The notes: generated by a model from the sequence alone, not told the origin. A stretch of 64,000 nt of DNA from Mucilaginibacter aurantiaciroseus (GCF_024055595.1 NZ_JAMXOF010000001.1:1-64000), one strand, 5' to 3'. Positions 35,706-45,646 are shown, counted from the stretch's first letter. A program made the numbers and translations.

Positions 35706-35741
35706 CAAAAAAATAAGCCCGGCGCTTTTGCAACCGGGCTT
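35706..35741 (-). terminator. Terminator after the fasciclin gene
   Basis: On the minus strand AAGCCCGG (35741-35734) pairs with CCGGGCTT (35722-35715), followed by a run of T from 35714. It lies about 60 bp past the fasciclin stop codon. Confidence 0.75.
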
Positions 35742-35799
35742 GATAGGTAGTATTAAATAGTTGCAGTGGCAGTATTATGTGCAGCCGCTACTGCCGCTT

Positions 35800-36348
35800 T
35801 TATTTCGGCATCAACACAGCATTCACCACGTGGATAACACCGTTGCTTTGGTTAACATCAGCAATGGTTACCCAGCTTTTGCCACCTTTTTCGTCAACAA
35901 TGTATATTTTTTTGTGGGTCATTTTCGCTTTTAGTACGCCACCGCTAACGGTAGTTAATTCGGCAGTACCTTTACCCGCTTTAATTTTAGCAATTAGGTC
36001 TTTAGCACTAACTTTACCTGCTACAACGTGGTAAGTTAAAATTTTGGTAAGAGTTGCTTTGTTCTCTGGTTTTACCAAAGTTTCAACAGTGCCTTTTGGC
36101 AATTTGTCAAAAGCTTCGTTAGTTGGTGCAAACACAGTGAATGGGCCTGCCGATGATAAAGTTTCTACTAAACCTGCAGCTTTTACAGCAGCAACCAATG
36201 TGGTGTGGTCTTTAGAATTTACTGCGTTTTCTACAATGTTTTTTGTTGGGTACATTGCTGCGCCACCAACCATTTTAGTTTGTGCATTTGCGTTTGGGGC
36301 TATTGCTATAGCTGCTAAAGCAAAGGCCGCGATGATTAATTTTTTCAT
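35800..36348 (-). CDS. Fasciclin domain protein, secreted
   Basis: A 182-residue protein with a Sec signal (MKKLIIAAFALAAIAIAPNANAQ) and one fasciclin (FAS1) domain: DHTTLVAAVKAAGLVETLSS, the H1 motif GPFTVFAPTNEAFDKLP, LTYHVVAGK, and the H2-type end VIHVVNAVLMPK. FAS1 proteins act in adhesion or in the periplasm. It is monocistronic, ended by a clear terminator. Confidence 0.93.
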   Translation of the reverse strand: MKKLIIAAFALAAIAIAPNANAQTKMVGGAAMYPTKNIVENAVNSKDHTTLVAAVKAAGLVETLSSAGPFTVFAPTNEAFDKLPKGTVETLVKPENKATLTKILTYHVVAGKVSAKDLIAKIKAGKGTAELTTVSGGVLKAKMTHKKIYIVDEKGGKSWVTIADVNQSNGVIHVVNAVLMPK

Positions 36349-36703
36349 GTTATTTAGATGAATTTATTTGTTAGAAGATACGCAGTAAAATTGCAGGCGG
36401 TTTTTAATTAATTAAAATATTTCTAACGATCATTTGCAATAATATATTTACTCGTCCCAATACCAGTAGCTATCGCAACAAAGTAGCCGACCTTCGCTAC
36501 GCGGAAATAGGGTAAACAAAATATTATTGCCGTTGGCTTTAGCCAACAGATAACAAGTAGGCGTGCCCGGCTCTAACCGAAACGAGACAGTAATATTTGG
36601 CTAAAGCCATTTAAATTAATTGCTATCCCGCCCCTTAAAAGGGACGGTAATAAAATTTAAGAATATGATCGGTGGGAAAGTATTAATGAGAAGCAATGAA
36701 AAG
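36349..36703. other. 355-bp gene-free stretch with GGCTTTAGCC palindromes
   Basis: No gene seen. GTTGGCTTTAGCCAAC (36532-36547) is a near-perfect palindrome, and TGGCTAAAGCCA (36598-36609) is a second copy of the word in inverted orientation. This pattern is common in Bacteroidota intergenic DNA. The fasciclin promoter must lie near 36360-36440 but I could not pin it. Confidence 0.5.
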
Positions 36704-37825
36704 TTAAAAAAACAAACTCGCCGCTATATTATCTGCGTAGAGCTTGCCGTGGGGGGTAAGGGTTAAAATATTGCCGGTTTGGGTAAGGCTGCCATCATCA
36801 AAATATTGCCTGGCGGCTTTTAAAACATCGTTTTTAGCGCCGGATGCAATGCTGTCAAGTTTGTCAAGGTCCATGCCCCAGCTGGTGCGGAGCGAGGTCA
36901 TGATGTATTCATTCAAACGGTTGGTTTCCGTCAGGATCTCAATTTCGGCCGGGATAGTGTTTTCTGCTAAACTTTTTATGTAATTAGCATTATTAGCAAT
37001 GTTCCATTGGCGGGTATCGCCATTAAAGGAATGGGCCGATGGGCCGATGCCCAGATATTTTACACCCTTCCAATAATTTGAGTTATGGCGCGAGAAAAGG
37101 CCCTGCTTGCAAAAGTTAGAGATCTCGTATTGCTCAAAGCCATTAATTTGCATAGCATGTAGCATCATGTTAAATTGTTCGGCGCTTTGGGCCTCGCTCA
37201 TGGGCTGCTGCTTTTTTTTGCTGATGAAGGTTGCCAGCGCGGTTTGCGGTTCGACTGTCATGCTGTAAGCGGATACGTGGGGGATGCCCAGTTCAAAAAC
37301 TTTTTGGAGGTTATGCTTCCACTTAACATCTGTGAGTAAAGGATAGCCATAAATAAGGTCGACAGTTATATTCTCAAAGCCTGCATCCTGCGCGCGTTTT
37401 ACAGATGCTTCGGCTTCGCCGGCGCGATGCACGCGGTTCATCCATTGCAGGTCCTCATCAAAAAACGACTGGATGCCTATACTGAAACGGTTGACCGGCG
37501 TGTGGCGGAAAGCGTTTATTTTATGATGGTCCAGGTCGTCCGGGTTAGCCTCCAGCGTTATTTCGACATCGGCACTAACAGTATGTAGCTCTGTAATGGC
37601 ATTAATAATGCGGATGATCTCGCCTGGCGAAAGTACCGACGGCGTGCCACCACCAAAATAAATGGTTTCTATAGTTTCGTTGGTGAGATAGTTTTTTTGC
37701 AGGGTTATCTCTTTCAGGATGGCCGCCACCATCTCATCCTTATACTTAGGTGATGTGCTGAAATGGAAATCGCAGTAATGGCAGGCTTGCTTGCAAAAAG
37801 GGATGTGGATGTAAATACCTGCCAT
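36704..37825 (-). CDS. hemW: Radical SAM heme chaperone HemW
   Basis: A 373-residue radical SAM protein. It begins MAGIYIHIPFCKQACHYCDF, with the 4Fe-4S cysteines C11, C15 and C18, followed by TIYFGGGTPSVL (SAM loop), LEANPDDL, RFSIGIQSF and SAYSMTVEPQTAL, the HemW/HemN-like signature. It lacks the extra N-terminal Cys region of true coproporphyrinogen oxidase HemN, so heme trafficking is the better assignment. The promoter box ends four bases before the ATG. Confidence 0.92.
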   Translation of the reverse strand: MAGIYIHIPFCKQACHYCDFHFSTSPKYKDEMVAAILKEITLQKNYLTNETIETIYFGGGTPSVLSPGEIIRIINAITELHTVSADVEITLEANPDDLDHHKINAFRHTPVNRFSIGIQSFFDEDLQWMNRVHRAGEAEASVKRAQDAGFENITVDLIYGYPLLTDVKWKHNLQKVFELGIPHVSAYSMTVEPQTALATFISKKKQQPMSEAQSAEQFNMMLHAMQINGFEQYEISNFCKQGLFSRHNSNYWKGVKYLGIGPSAHSFNGDTRQWNIANNANYIKSLAENTIPAEIEILTETNRLNEYIMTSLRTSWGMDLDKLDSIASGAKNDVLKAARQYFDDGSLTQTGNILTLTPHGKLYADNIAASLFF

Positions 37826-37829
37826 GCCA

Positions 37830-37837
37830 CAAAGGTA
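37830..37837 (-). promoter_or_regulatory. -7 box of hemW, leaderless type
   Basis: TACCTTTG on the minus strand, then TGGC and the ATG at 37825. The box ends four bases before the start codon. No good -33 TTG is seen at the expected distance. Confidence 0.5.
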
Positions 37838-37888
37838 AGCGTTTAACCAAATTAGTATCTAATAGAATTGCCCGGATTGTTGATTTTA

Positions 37889-38677
37889 TTATTCGGTCCA
37901 AAGCACCCCGATAGCATAAGTTTTGGCATAGCCTGAAATTAGTACCCGGTCTCCTTTATCAACGCAATATAGTTCGCCTGTCCGGTCTGATAACTGTATG
38001 GCCTTCATTTCATTTTTTTGAAGCCGCTCTGCCCAATAGGGTATTAAAGAGCAGTGCGATGAGCCGGTTACCGGGTCTTCTAAGATGCTCGATTGCGAGG
38101 TGAAATACCTTGAAACAAAATCATATACATCACCTTTTGCCGTAACCACCACGCCACCCGGATCAAGGTTGATCTGGTCAAACAGCCGGCGGTCAATCTG
38201 AATATCCCTCACTTCTTTTTCGCTATTGTAAATCAGCACATAATCGCGCGATTTAAGCACAATTGCAGGTTGTATATTTAATGCTTTCTTGATGATCTCG
38301 GGCAACTCACTTAAAACAGGTTTCCTGGAGGGGAAATCTAAGGTATATAAGCCATCCAGCTCCGACACTAACAGATCGCCGCTTAGGGTTTTAAACAGGA
38401 TGTCTTTCTCTGGGTAATGCAAACATGTTTTAAGTACGTGTGCCGCAGCTAAAGTGGCGTGGCCACATAGGTCCATTTCAATTTCGGGGGTAAACCATTT
38501 TAGGTGTACGTGGTCTTTTTCTATGATAAAAAATGCCGTTTCGGCTACGGCATTCTCTTTTGCGATATTCATTAACACATCGTCGCTAAGCCAAAAATCT
38601 AACGGCACTACACAAGCCGGGTTGCCTTTAAAAGTTTCCCTTGTAAAGCTGTCAACCTGGAACAGATCTAATTTCAT
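37889..38677 (-). CDS. PhzF family epimerase/isomerase-like protein
   Basis: A 262-residue protein of the PhzF/diaminopimelate-epimerase fold. The start has FQVDSFTRETFKGNPACVVP, followed by NAVAETAFF with the catalytic-type Glu46, WFTPEIEMDLCGHATLAAA in the first domain, and EDPVTGSSHCSLIPYWAERL in the second. Phenazine genes are absent, so it is likely a general isomerase of unknown substrate. It lies 63 bp upstream of hemW on the same strand. Confidence 0.88.
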   Translation of the reverse strand: MKLDLFQVDSFTRETFKGNPACVVPLDFWLSDDVLMNIAKENAVAETAFFIIEKDHVHLKWFTPEIEMDLCGHATLAAAHVLKTCLHYPEKDILFKTLSGDLLVSELDGLYTLDFPSRKPVLSELPEIIKKALNIQPAIVLKSRDYVLIYNSEKEVRDIQIDRRLFDQINLDPGGVVVTAKGDVYDFVSRYFTSQSSILEDPVTGSSHCSLIPYWAERLQKNEMKAIQLSDRTGELYCVDKGDRVLISGYAKTYAIGVLWTE

Positions 38678-38812
38678 GTTCCGAAGTTAAGAATTACTTG
38701 TTTGACTGAACTTTATAATGCCGCTAAATATAAACACACCAACCATCACCTAAGGCAATTTTGTTAAGTAAATGAAATTACGCATGCTTTAGCCTAACCG
38801 CTTTTATTTGCC

Positions 38813-38820
38813 TAAATTTG
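38813..38820 (+). promoter_or_regulatory. -7 box of the DUF4271-hemD unit
   Basis: TAAATTTG matches TAnnTTTG and ends 24 bases before ATG 38845. This supports the start at 38845 rather than the in-frame TTG that overlaps the box. Confidence 0.5.
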
Positions 38821-38844
38821 CGCCTATTACACGGTTTTATATAC

Positions 38845-39831
38845 ATGCGCTGGTTTATTTGCTTTTTATTTATGGTTGTTACAGGATGCACTGCCGCGTA
38901 TGCGCAGGCAGATTCTGTACAGAAACCCGTAGATAGCATCCGCGCCCGGCCAAGGTTTAAAGGGCCACTGCCTTTCCTGGATTCAGTAGCACACGCAACA
39001 GCAGTACGCGAAAAATTCGAGTCGGATTCGTTGGCGATGCTATACGTTCAGGCCCCCGATCCTAATCGCACTAATATGTTTGTGGATAGTATCTTAAAGG
39101 CCAATGCCTACAAAGGCGACCACTATTTTAGCCTCTCCATCAAAGCGCGGATAAAGCAGGGTTACGGTCATACGCGTCCATCTCGCGATATTTGGGTTAT
39201 TGCCATTATCATCATTTTATTGCTATTTGCATCAGGATTGAACATATTCTCCAGTAAGGATATGAGCAATGTTTTCCAATCGTTTTACAACCGTAAAAGC
39301 AGCGCCCAGGCAGGGAAGGAGGATAGCCCCATCAACTTTTGGACGTTTGTGGGTTTGTTTCTGCTATTTGGTTTTACCTGCGGTTTGTTCCTGTACTTAT
39401 TAACTACAGGTTACTATAAAGTTTATTATACAATTGCCGGTTTCCAGCTTTTTGCGACGCTGTCCTTAATTATCATTGCGTTGTTTGCCAGTAAGTTCCT
39501 GATATTAAAGTTCTTAGGTTTTGTGTTTAATATTAATAAGCTGGTGACCGATTATATATCGGCACTATCACTTACCTATTTTAATATAACCTTTGTTTTT
39601 TTGCCTGTAGCGCTATGTTTCAGCCTCATCTCAGATAAGTTCATCCCCTTTTTACTGGTGTTAACATTACTGTTTGTAGTAGTTATATTTATATGGCAAT
39701 ACCTGCGCAGCAGCGTAAGTATTATTTCAAATTTTCGATTTCATAAATTTTATTTATTTATCTATCTTTGTGCCCTTGAATTTTGCCCCATATTGATATT
39801 GATCAAGGCACTTGATATAGGATTTAGGTAG
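38845..39831 (+). CDS. DUF4271 polytopic membrane protein
   Basis: A 328-residue protein with a signal-like N-terminus (MRWFICFLFMVVTGCTAAYA), an acidic periplasmic segment, and about seven membrane helices from residue 118 on. This matches DUF4271, a Bacteroidota family usually found next to the uroporphyrinogen-III synthase gene, which follows here after 6 bp. The function is unknown. The start was chosen from the TAAATTTG promoter box. Confidence 0.83.
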   Translation: MRWFICFLFMVVTGCTAAYAQADSVQKPVDSIRARPRFKGPLPFLDSVAHATAVREKFESDSLAMLYVQAPDPNRTNMFVDSILKANAYKGDHYFSLSIKARIKQGYGHTRPSRDIWVIAIIIILLLFASGLNIFSSKDMSNVFQSFYNRKSSAQAGKEDSPINFWTFVGLFLLFGFTCGLFLYLLTTGYYKVYYTIAGFQLFATLSLIIIALFASKFLILKFLGFVFNINKLVTDYISALSLTYFNITFVFLPVALCFSLISDKFIPFLLVLTLLFVVVIFIWQYLRSSVSIISNFRFHKFYLFIYLCALEFCPILILIKALDIGFR

Positions 39832-39837
39832 ATACAC

Positions 39838-40602
39838 ATGGCTTTGGAAGATAGAAAAAAAAAGGTTAAAAGCATATTAGTTACGCTTCCAAAACCTGAG
39901 AATGATAAAAATCCTTATGCTGAATTGGCCAAAAAGCTTAATTTAAAAATTGACTTTAGGTCGTTTATTCACGTAGAGGGGGTGCCTGCTAAAGATTTCC
40001 GTAAGGAAAAAATTAACCTGGCCGATTTTACCGCTGTGATCTTCACCAGCCGTAACTCTGCAGACCATTTTTTCCGTATATGCGAGGAGATGCGTTTTGA
40101 GGTACCGGTAGAAATGAAATACTTCTGCCTTTCAGAAACTATCGCCCTGTATCTTCAAAAATACATTCAATACCGTAAGCGGAAGATATTTTTTGGCAAA
40201 CAAACCGCTGCCGACCTGGCCGAGGTTTTGAAAAAACACTCTGCCGAAAAATTCCTATGTCCTTGTTCTGACGTAGCTGCCGAGGAAACCCAAAAATTCC
40301 TATTAGATAACGGTTACGATTTTACACCTGCAGTTCTTTTCCGCACCGTATGCAGCGACCTGAGCGACCTTGCCGAGGTGTTTTATGACGTTATCGCATT
40401 CTTTAGCCCGTCTAGCATCCAGTCTCTACATAAAAACTTCCCCGATTTTCAACAGAATAATACCCGTATAGCGGCTTTTGGTGCCACAACCCACAAAGCA
40501 GTTTTAGAAGCCGGATTGATCCTGGATATCCCCGCGCCAACACCTGCTGCACCTTCTATGACCATGGCAATTGACCAATATGTTAAGCAAGCTAACAAAT
40601 AA
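39838..40602 (+). CDS. hemD: Uroporphyrinogen-III synthase
   Basis: A 254-residue HemD-fold protein (two Rossmann-like lobes): ILVTLPKPENDKNPYAELAK, TAVIFTSRNSADHF, KYFCLSETIALYL, FLCPCSDVAAEE, VIAFFSPSSIQSLHKNFPDF and IAAFGATTHKAVLEAGL. It would cyclise hydroxymethylbilane in tetrapyrrole synthesis. It is coupled to DUF4271 (6 bp). The gldK start is 257 bp downstream, so the motility cluster is probably transcribed separately. Confidence 0.88.
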   Translation: MALEDRKKKVKSILVTLPKPENDKNPYAELAKKLNLKIDFRSFIHVEGVPAKDFRKEKINLADFTAVIFTSRNSADHFFRICEEMRFEVPVEMKYFCLSETIALYLQKYIQYRKRKIFFGKQTAADLAEVLKKHSAEKFLCPCSDVAAEETQKFLLDNGYDFTPAVLFRTVCSDLSDLAEVFYDVIAFFSPSSIQSLHKNFPDFQQNNTRIAAFGATTHKAVLEAGLILDIPAPTPAAPSMTMAIDQYVKQANK

Positions 40603-40859
40603 ATAAATTTTAACAGTTGTAATACTGCAACATTCTTCCAAAAAACCCCGTATAACGGTGAAAATATTTATGCAATAACGAAATATTTTTATCGTACTCT
40701 TTGCTTTTTTAACTATATAGAAGGCGTTTTTTTTATAACTTATAATAGCAACTTTTATATATAAAAACATTTTTTCTGTTTGGTTAGTGTAAAAGTGATA
40801 TATTCGGGGGTGCGTTCTGTTACATAGGATTAATAGATATTACAGATTTTGGATACAAA

Positions 40860-42188
40860 ATGAAACAAGTATACTTTTTAATAATAGTTTTGGCCGGTAC
40901 TATATTAACAGGCTGCGGCATAGGCGGCGGCGGTGGTGCTTCAAGTGGTGAGGTTATAGGGGTAAGGCAACGATCTTTCAGGGCAACAACCCCCTTAAAC
41001 ATGGTTTATATCAAAGGCGGTACATTTTTAATGGGCCAAACAGACCAGGATGTAACCTTTGCCCAAACAGCTCAAACAAAACAGGTAACGGTACCCCCAT
41101 TTTTTATGGACGATACGGAGATATCCAACACAAAATACAAACAGTTTGTATTTTGGGTGCGCGATTCTATTGCCATTACCAATTACCTAAACGACGCAAA
41201 GTATTATTACCAGCCTAAAAAAGGCGCCGCGGCGGATCCAAACGGCAAGAAATACATCAACTGGAGATATGTTGAGAACAACCCGGTGTTTAGCACACGT
41301 GGTAAAAATGCATCAGCAAACCAACAAAAACTACAGGGATTATACTACCAGGGCGATGACCGCGTGTTTGACCGTAACGAGATAGACGTACGTTTATTAA
41401 AATACAATTACGCTTTATTTACCCTGCGCGATGCATCAAACTTTCGCAACGATAAAACAAAAAAACGTTCGGATTTCATATTACGTGACACTGTAGGGGT
41501 TTACCCGGATACACTGGTTTGGCTTAACGATTTCTCGTACGCTGCCAACGAGCCAATGGTTGAGGGTTACTTCTCTCACCCGGCATACCGTAACTACCCT
41601 GTTGTAGGTGTTACCTGGCGCCAGGCCCGTGCGTTCACCGCATGGCGCACACGTTTAAGCGATGGTGCTAAAGATAAGCGCCATATCCCGCACAATCAAC
41701 CTTATGTATTACCAAATGATGCTGAATTTGAGTACGCCGCACGTGGTGGCCGTATAGGTACCGATTACCCATGGGGCGGTCCTTATATTAAAAATGCTAA
41801 AGGATGTTTATTGGCCAACTTTAAACCGGGCCGTGGTAATTATACCGATGATGGTGGCGCTTACACCGTTAACGTAAGATCTTACTTCCCTAACGATTTT
41901 GGCTTGTACAATATGGCCGGTAACGTTGCCGAGTGGACATCATCTGCATATGATGAATCTGCATCAACATTCGTGCATGACTTATCGCCAACATTTGATT
42001 ACGAAGCAAAAAGAAATGACCCCGAAGTGCTGAAACGTAAAGTTGTACGCGGCGGTTCATGGAAAGATATCGGTTACTTCCTACAAAACTCTACCCGTAC
42101 TTTCGAGTACCAGGATACCGCGAAATCATACATCGGTTTCCGTTGTGTAACACCATTCCTTGGCCGCGATATCAAGGACAAACGCTAA
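40860..42188 (+). CDS. gldK: Type IX secretion/gliding lipoprotein GldK (PorK)
   Basis: A 442-residue outer-membrane lipoprotein. The lipobox LTGC gives Cys19. The rest is a sulfatase-modifying-factor (FGE) type fold: MVYIKGGTFLMGQTDQD, PPFFMDDTEISNTKYKQFV, NYPVVGVTWRQARAFTAWR, NDAEFEYAARGG, LYNMAGNVAEWTSSAYD and KVVRGGSWKD. GldK forms a periplasmic ring with GldN that anchors the secretion motor GldLM. It is the first gene of the gldKLMN operon. The 257-bp leader is AT-rich with no recognised regulator site. Confidence 0.95.
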   Translation: MKQVYFLIIVLAGTILTGCGIGGGGGASSGEVIGVRQRSFRATTPLNMVYIKGGTFLMGQTDQDVTFAQTAQTKQVTVPPFFMDDTEISNTKYKQFVFWVRDSIAITNYLNDAKYYYQPKKGAAADPNGKKYINWRYVENNPVFSTRGKNASANQQKLQGLYYQGDDRVFDRNEIDVRLLKYNYALFTLRDASNFRNDKTKKRSDFILRDTVGVYPDTLVWLNDFSYAANEPMVEGYFSHPAYRNYPVVGVTWRQARAFTAWRTRLSDGAKDKRHIPHNQPYVLPNDAEFEYAARGGRIGTDYPWGGPYIKNAKGCLLANFKPGRGNYTDDGGAYTVNVRSYFPNDFGLYNMAGNVAEWTSSAYDESASTFVHDLSPTFDYEAKRNDPEVLKRKVVRGGSWKDIGYFLQNSTRTFEYQDTAKSYIGFRCVTPFLGRDIKDKR

Positions 42189-42232
42189 ACAAATCAAACT
42201 AAAATTATACATAATCATCTTTACAAAAGTTT

Positions 42233-43042
42233 ATGGCTGGGAAAAAGAAACCTTTCGGAATTGGGAATATTATATCAATTGGAGCAACAGTTGTTATAAT
42301 TGGTTTGCTGTTTAAAATTCAACACTGGAAGTTCGCTTCTGAATTTATAACACTTGGATTAGGTACTGAAGCTATATTGTTCTTTATCCTCGGTTTACAA
42401 CGCGAAGACAAAGATGTGGATTGGGTACGTGTATATCCTGAATTGAATGAAGACTTTTCGGGCGAATTGCCAAAATCATCTTCAAGGCCGGCACTATCAG
42501 GCGGCGATAACTTTTCAAACACGGCCGCTTTAGACAAAATGCTATCTGATGCTAAAATTGGCCCCGAGCTTATCGGCAGCTTAGGCGATGGCCTTCGTAC
42601 CTTTGGTGATAAGGTTAACGCTATATCAAGGGTAACTGACGCAGGCGACGCTACCGTCGCTTTTACAAACAAAGTAAAACAGGCAACTGCAAGCTACGAT
42701 GGTTTAAGCACGGCATTTGAAAAAGCATCTGCCAACCTTAACGAAATGGCAAATACCAATATCGATTCAAAGGCATACCATGACCAGGTTAACAATTTGG
42801 CTAAAAACTTATCGTCATTAAACGCGGTATACGAACTGGAGTTACAGGATTCAAGCGCGCATCTGAAAGCGATGAACAGCTTCTACAAAAACCTGTCGTT
42901 AACGATGAATAACTTTAACGAATCGTTAGATGATTCGAAACAGTTTAAAGAGGAGGTTAGCCGTTTAGCTAAAAACCTTGCTTCGTTAAATTCAGTTTAT
43001 GGTAACATGCTTACAGCAATGAACCAGCCAAGGGTTAACTAA
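42233..43042 (+). CDS. gldL: Gliding motility/T9SS motor protein GldL (PorL)
   Basis: A 269-residue inner-membrane protein. Two N-terminal helices (about residues 8-28 and 35-53) carry the charged residues of the motor, seen as GLLFKIQHWKFASEFITLGLGTE (Glu in TM2). A long cytoplasmic coiled-coil-like tail follows (DQVNNLAKNLSSLNAVYELELQ). GldL with GldM forms the proton-driven rotary motor. It lies 44 bp after gldK. Confidence 0.95.
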   Translation: MAGKKKPFGIGNIISIGATVVIIGLLFKIQHWKFASEFITLGLGTEAILFFILGLQREDKDVDWVRVYPELNEDFSGELPKSSSRPALSGGDNFSNTAALDKMLSDAKIGPELIGSLGDGLRTFGDKVNAISRVTDAGDATVAFTNKVKQATASYDGLSTAFEKASANLNEMANTNIDSKAYHDQVNNLAKNLSSLNAVYELELQDSSAHLKAMNSFYKNLSLTMNNFNESLDDSKQFKEEVSRLAKNLASLNSVYGNMLTAMNQPRVN

Positions 43043-43077
43043 CATATTTAAGTATACCACACAGAATAATATAAAGC

Positions 43078-44595
43078 ATGGCCGGAGGTAAAGAAACCCC
43101 AAGACAGCGGATGATAGGTATACTGTACCTGGTACTTTTAGGGCTTATAGCACTAAACGTTCCGGACAGCCTATTGGACTCATTTAAAAATATCACAAAC
43201 AGCTTAGATCAATCGCGCGTAAACGTTACCACCGGTTTAGATAATACGTATTCTGCTTTCGAGGCTACTAAACTAAAAGAGCAGCCCGAAAAAGCAGGTA
43301 AACTACTAGCTAATGCAAAAGAAGCCACTAAAACATCTGGCGAGCTTAACGCGTATATCGAAGAACTTAAAAAAGAACTTGTTGAAAAAGGTGGCGGCAT
43401 AAACCAGGAGATCAATGATGTTAATGCAAGAGAAAGCCTTGATATATCATCAGAGGTGATGATAAACGATAAAAAGGCCGATGTGTTAAAAGAAAAGATC
43501 GAGGCTACTAAAGCGAAACTGATCTCTCTTTTGGGTAAAGACGCGGCAGGCGTTAACTTTTCTTTAAATGCTAACGACCCGCCTGTGCGCCCGGGTTATC
43601 CCGGTAAAACCTTCCAGACAGGTTATTTTGGCGAAGGCATCCCATTGGGAGCGGCTTTAACCACATTGGCTAAAATACAGGCAGATAATAAAAATGCCGA
43701 AAACGAAGTAGTAAAAAAAATATTAGGTAAAGTTGACCAGGCGCAGGTAACCCTTAATCAATTTCGGGCTGTTATCGTTGCACCCACCGGTTATGTATTA
43801 TCAGGCCAGCAATACAAAGCCGATATCTATTTAACCGCATATGACGATAAAACTAACCCCGTTATTACCGTAGGTGGTTCGCCAGTTCCAACTGCCAATG
43901 GTATTGGTACATATACCACAACCGCAAGTGGTGAAGGGATGCACAAATGGACAGCTTCGTTATTAGTAAAACAGGTAGATGGGCCGGCAAAATCTTACAC
44001 GGTTGATGGTAGCTACATGGTTGCAAGACCATCGGCAGTAGTATCGCCGGATAAAATGAACGTATTATACATTGGTGTACCAAACCCTTTGTCAGTTTCG
44101 GCACCGGGTGTACCTAAAGAAAGTATAAAAGTAAGCATGAGCGGTGGTTCGGTAAGCGGTTCAGGCGGCCATTATACTGCAAATGTAACTACCATAGGTA
44201 CCGCTAAGGTAACCGTATTGGGCGATAAAGGCATGGTATTGGGTGCTTCGGAATTCCGTGTTAAACGGATCCCGGATCCTAAAGCGATGTTTGCCGGCAA
44301 AAGCGGTGGTAAAACCAGTGCAGCCAACATCCGCGCGCAAGACAGGCTTTTTGCCAAATTGGACGGATTTGAATTTGACGCAAAATTTAACGTTACCAGG
44401 TTTAGCCTGGTCATTATAAAACCACGCCAGGATGCTGTTAGCTACACCGCGACAAGTGGCGAACTATCGGGCCCTATGCGTGCTGCTATGGGTAGTGTTA
44501 CACCGGGTACAACGGTAGTATTCCAGGATATTATTGCTGTTGGCCCTGACGGCACACAGCGCGGACTTGACGGTATAGTATTACAGGCTAATTAA
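43078..44595 (+). CDS. gldM: Gliding motility/T9SS protein GldM (PorM)
   Basis: A 505-residue protein with one N-terminal membrane helix (ILYLVLLGLIALNVPDSLLDSF) and a long periplasmic region of four domains, including helical segments to about 220 and Ig-like beta domains after (VRPGYPGKTFQTGYFGEGI, ADIYLTAYDD, YIGVPNPLSVSAPGVP). It spans the periplasm as the motor shaft toward the GldKN ring. The start MAGGKETPRQRMIGI is typical. It lies 35 bp after gldL. Confidence 0.95.
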   Translation: MAGGKETPRQRMIGILYLVLLGLIALNVPDSLLDSFKNITNSLDQSRVNVTTGLDNTYSAFEATKLKEQPEKAGKLLANAKEATKTSGELNAYIEELKKELVEKGGGINQEINDVNARESLDISSEVMINDKKADVLKEKIEATKAKLISLLGKDAAGVNFSLNANDPPVRPGYPGKTFQTGYFGEGIPLGAALTTLAKIQADNKNAENEVVKKILGKVDQAQVTLNQFRAVIVAPTGYVLSGQQYKADIYLTAYDDKTNPVITVGGSPVPTANGIGTYTTTASGEGMHKWTASLLVKQVDGPAKSYTVDGSYMVARPSAVVSPDKMNVLYIGVPNPLSVSAPGVPKESIKVSMSGGSVSGSGGHYTANVTTIGTAKVTVLGDKGMVLGASEFRVKRIPDPKAMFAGKSGGKTSAANIRAQDRLFAKLDGFEFDAKFNVTRFSLVIIKPRQDAVSYTATSGELSGPMRAAMGSVTPGTTVVFQDIIAVGPDGTQRGLDGIVLQAN

Positions 44596-44602
44596 GAAGA
44601 TT

Positions 44603-45580
44603 ATGAAAACAAGATTTTTGATCATTGTACTTTGTCTGGCTTGCAGCGCTTCATTTGCGCAAACCAAAAAAAGGACAACCAAAAAAGCTGGTACGAGGGC
44701 AAAAATACAGGCCCCTGTTGCTTCGGGTGTAAACCCAAATAAACAGGTTTCCGGTGCCGCAAACGCGGGATTATCACCTGTTGATACCACCAGGAAAAAG
44801 CCTTTTGACCGCCCTATGGACGGTTATTACAGAAAAAATAATATCCTTAGCGCTAAGGTAACCCCTTACGCCAACCTGCGCGAAGCCGACGTAATGTTTG
44901 CTAAACGTGTTTGGCGCGAGATAGACCTGCGTGAAAAGATGAACCAATACTTGGGTTCGCCAAAAGGCAGGTTAATTGATGTATTAATGGCCGCTATTGA
45001 TTTGGGTGAGCTTACCGCTTACGACCCGGCGCCTACTAAAGATGACCCCAACGGTGATGGATTTAGCAAGCCGCTTGCTACAGGACAGGCACGTGCCCGT
45101 ATGGCAGATAGTGCTGTTGTAGATCAGTTTGATAAGGATGGTAACAAGATAGGATCAAGGGTGCAGGCCGGCGAGTTTAACCCGGATAGCGTTGTTAAAT
45201 TCCGTATTAAAGAAGATTGGTATTTTGACAGGCAGCGTTCGGTTTTCGAACCACGCATCATCGGTATAGCCCCGCTTTACAAACCAAAAGCGGCAGGTAT
45301 GGACCTGGATTATCAACCGGCGTTTTGGATCTATTTTGATGAAGCACGCAAAGTTTTGGCCGTTAAAGAAGCGGTTAGCCGTAACAACGATGCAACAGGC
45401 CTGAGTTTTGACGACTGCTTTGTAAAACGCATATTTACCAGTTACATTGTAAAACAATCTAACGATAAAGACGAACGCATCCGAGATTACGCACAAGGTA
45501 TTGATAAGCTATACGAATCTGAAAGGATCAAAAAAACGATCCTGGATTACGAGCTTAACCTTTGGAAATACGGCGAATAA
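44603..45580 (+). CDS. gldN: Gliding motility/T9SS protein GldN (PorN)
   Basis: A 325-residue periplasmic protein with a Sec signal (MKTRFLIIVLCLACSASFAQ), a basic linker, and the GldN domain: DRPMDGYYRKNNILSAKVTP, ANLREADVMFAKRVWREIDL, VKFRIKEDWYFDRQRSVFEP and FWIYFDEARKVLAVKEA. It binds GldK to form the outer ring of the secretion complex. It lies 7 bp after gldM and ends the operon at a strong terminator. Confidence 0.95.
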   Translation: MKTRFLIIVLCLACSASFAQTKKRTTKKAGTRAKIQAPVASGVNPNKQVSGAANAGLSPVDTTRKKPFDRPMDGYYRKNNILSAKVTPYANLREADVMFAKRVWREIDLREKMNQYLGSPKGRLIDVLMAAIDLGELTAYDPAPTKDDPNGDGFSKPLATGQARARMADSAVVDQFDKDGNKIGSRVQAGEFNPDSVVKFRIKEDWYFDRQRSVFEPRIIGIAPLYKPKAAGMDLDYQPAFWIYFDEARKVLAVKEAVSRNNDATGLSFDDCFVKRIFTSYIVKQSNDKDERIRDYAQGIDKLYESERIKKTILDYELNLWKYGE

Positions 45581-45599
45581 TTTTACGCTTAAAATATTG

Positions 45600-45631
45600 A
45601 TGCTCGTATGCGTAAGCATACGGGCATTTTT
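45600..45631 (+). terminator. Terminator of the gldKLMN operon
   Basis: ATGCTCGTATGC (45600-45611) pairs with GCATACGGGCAT (45616-45627), one mismatch, GTAA loop, followed by a T run. Confidence 0.8.
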
Positions 45632-45646
45632 GTTGCCATAGCGTTT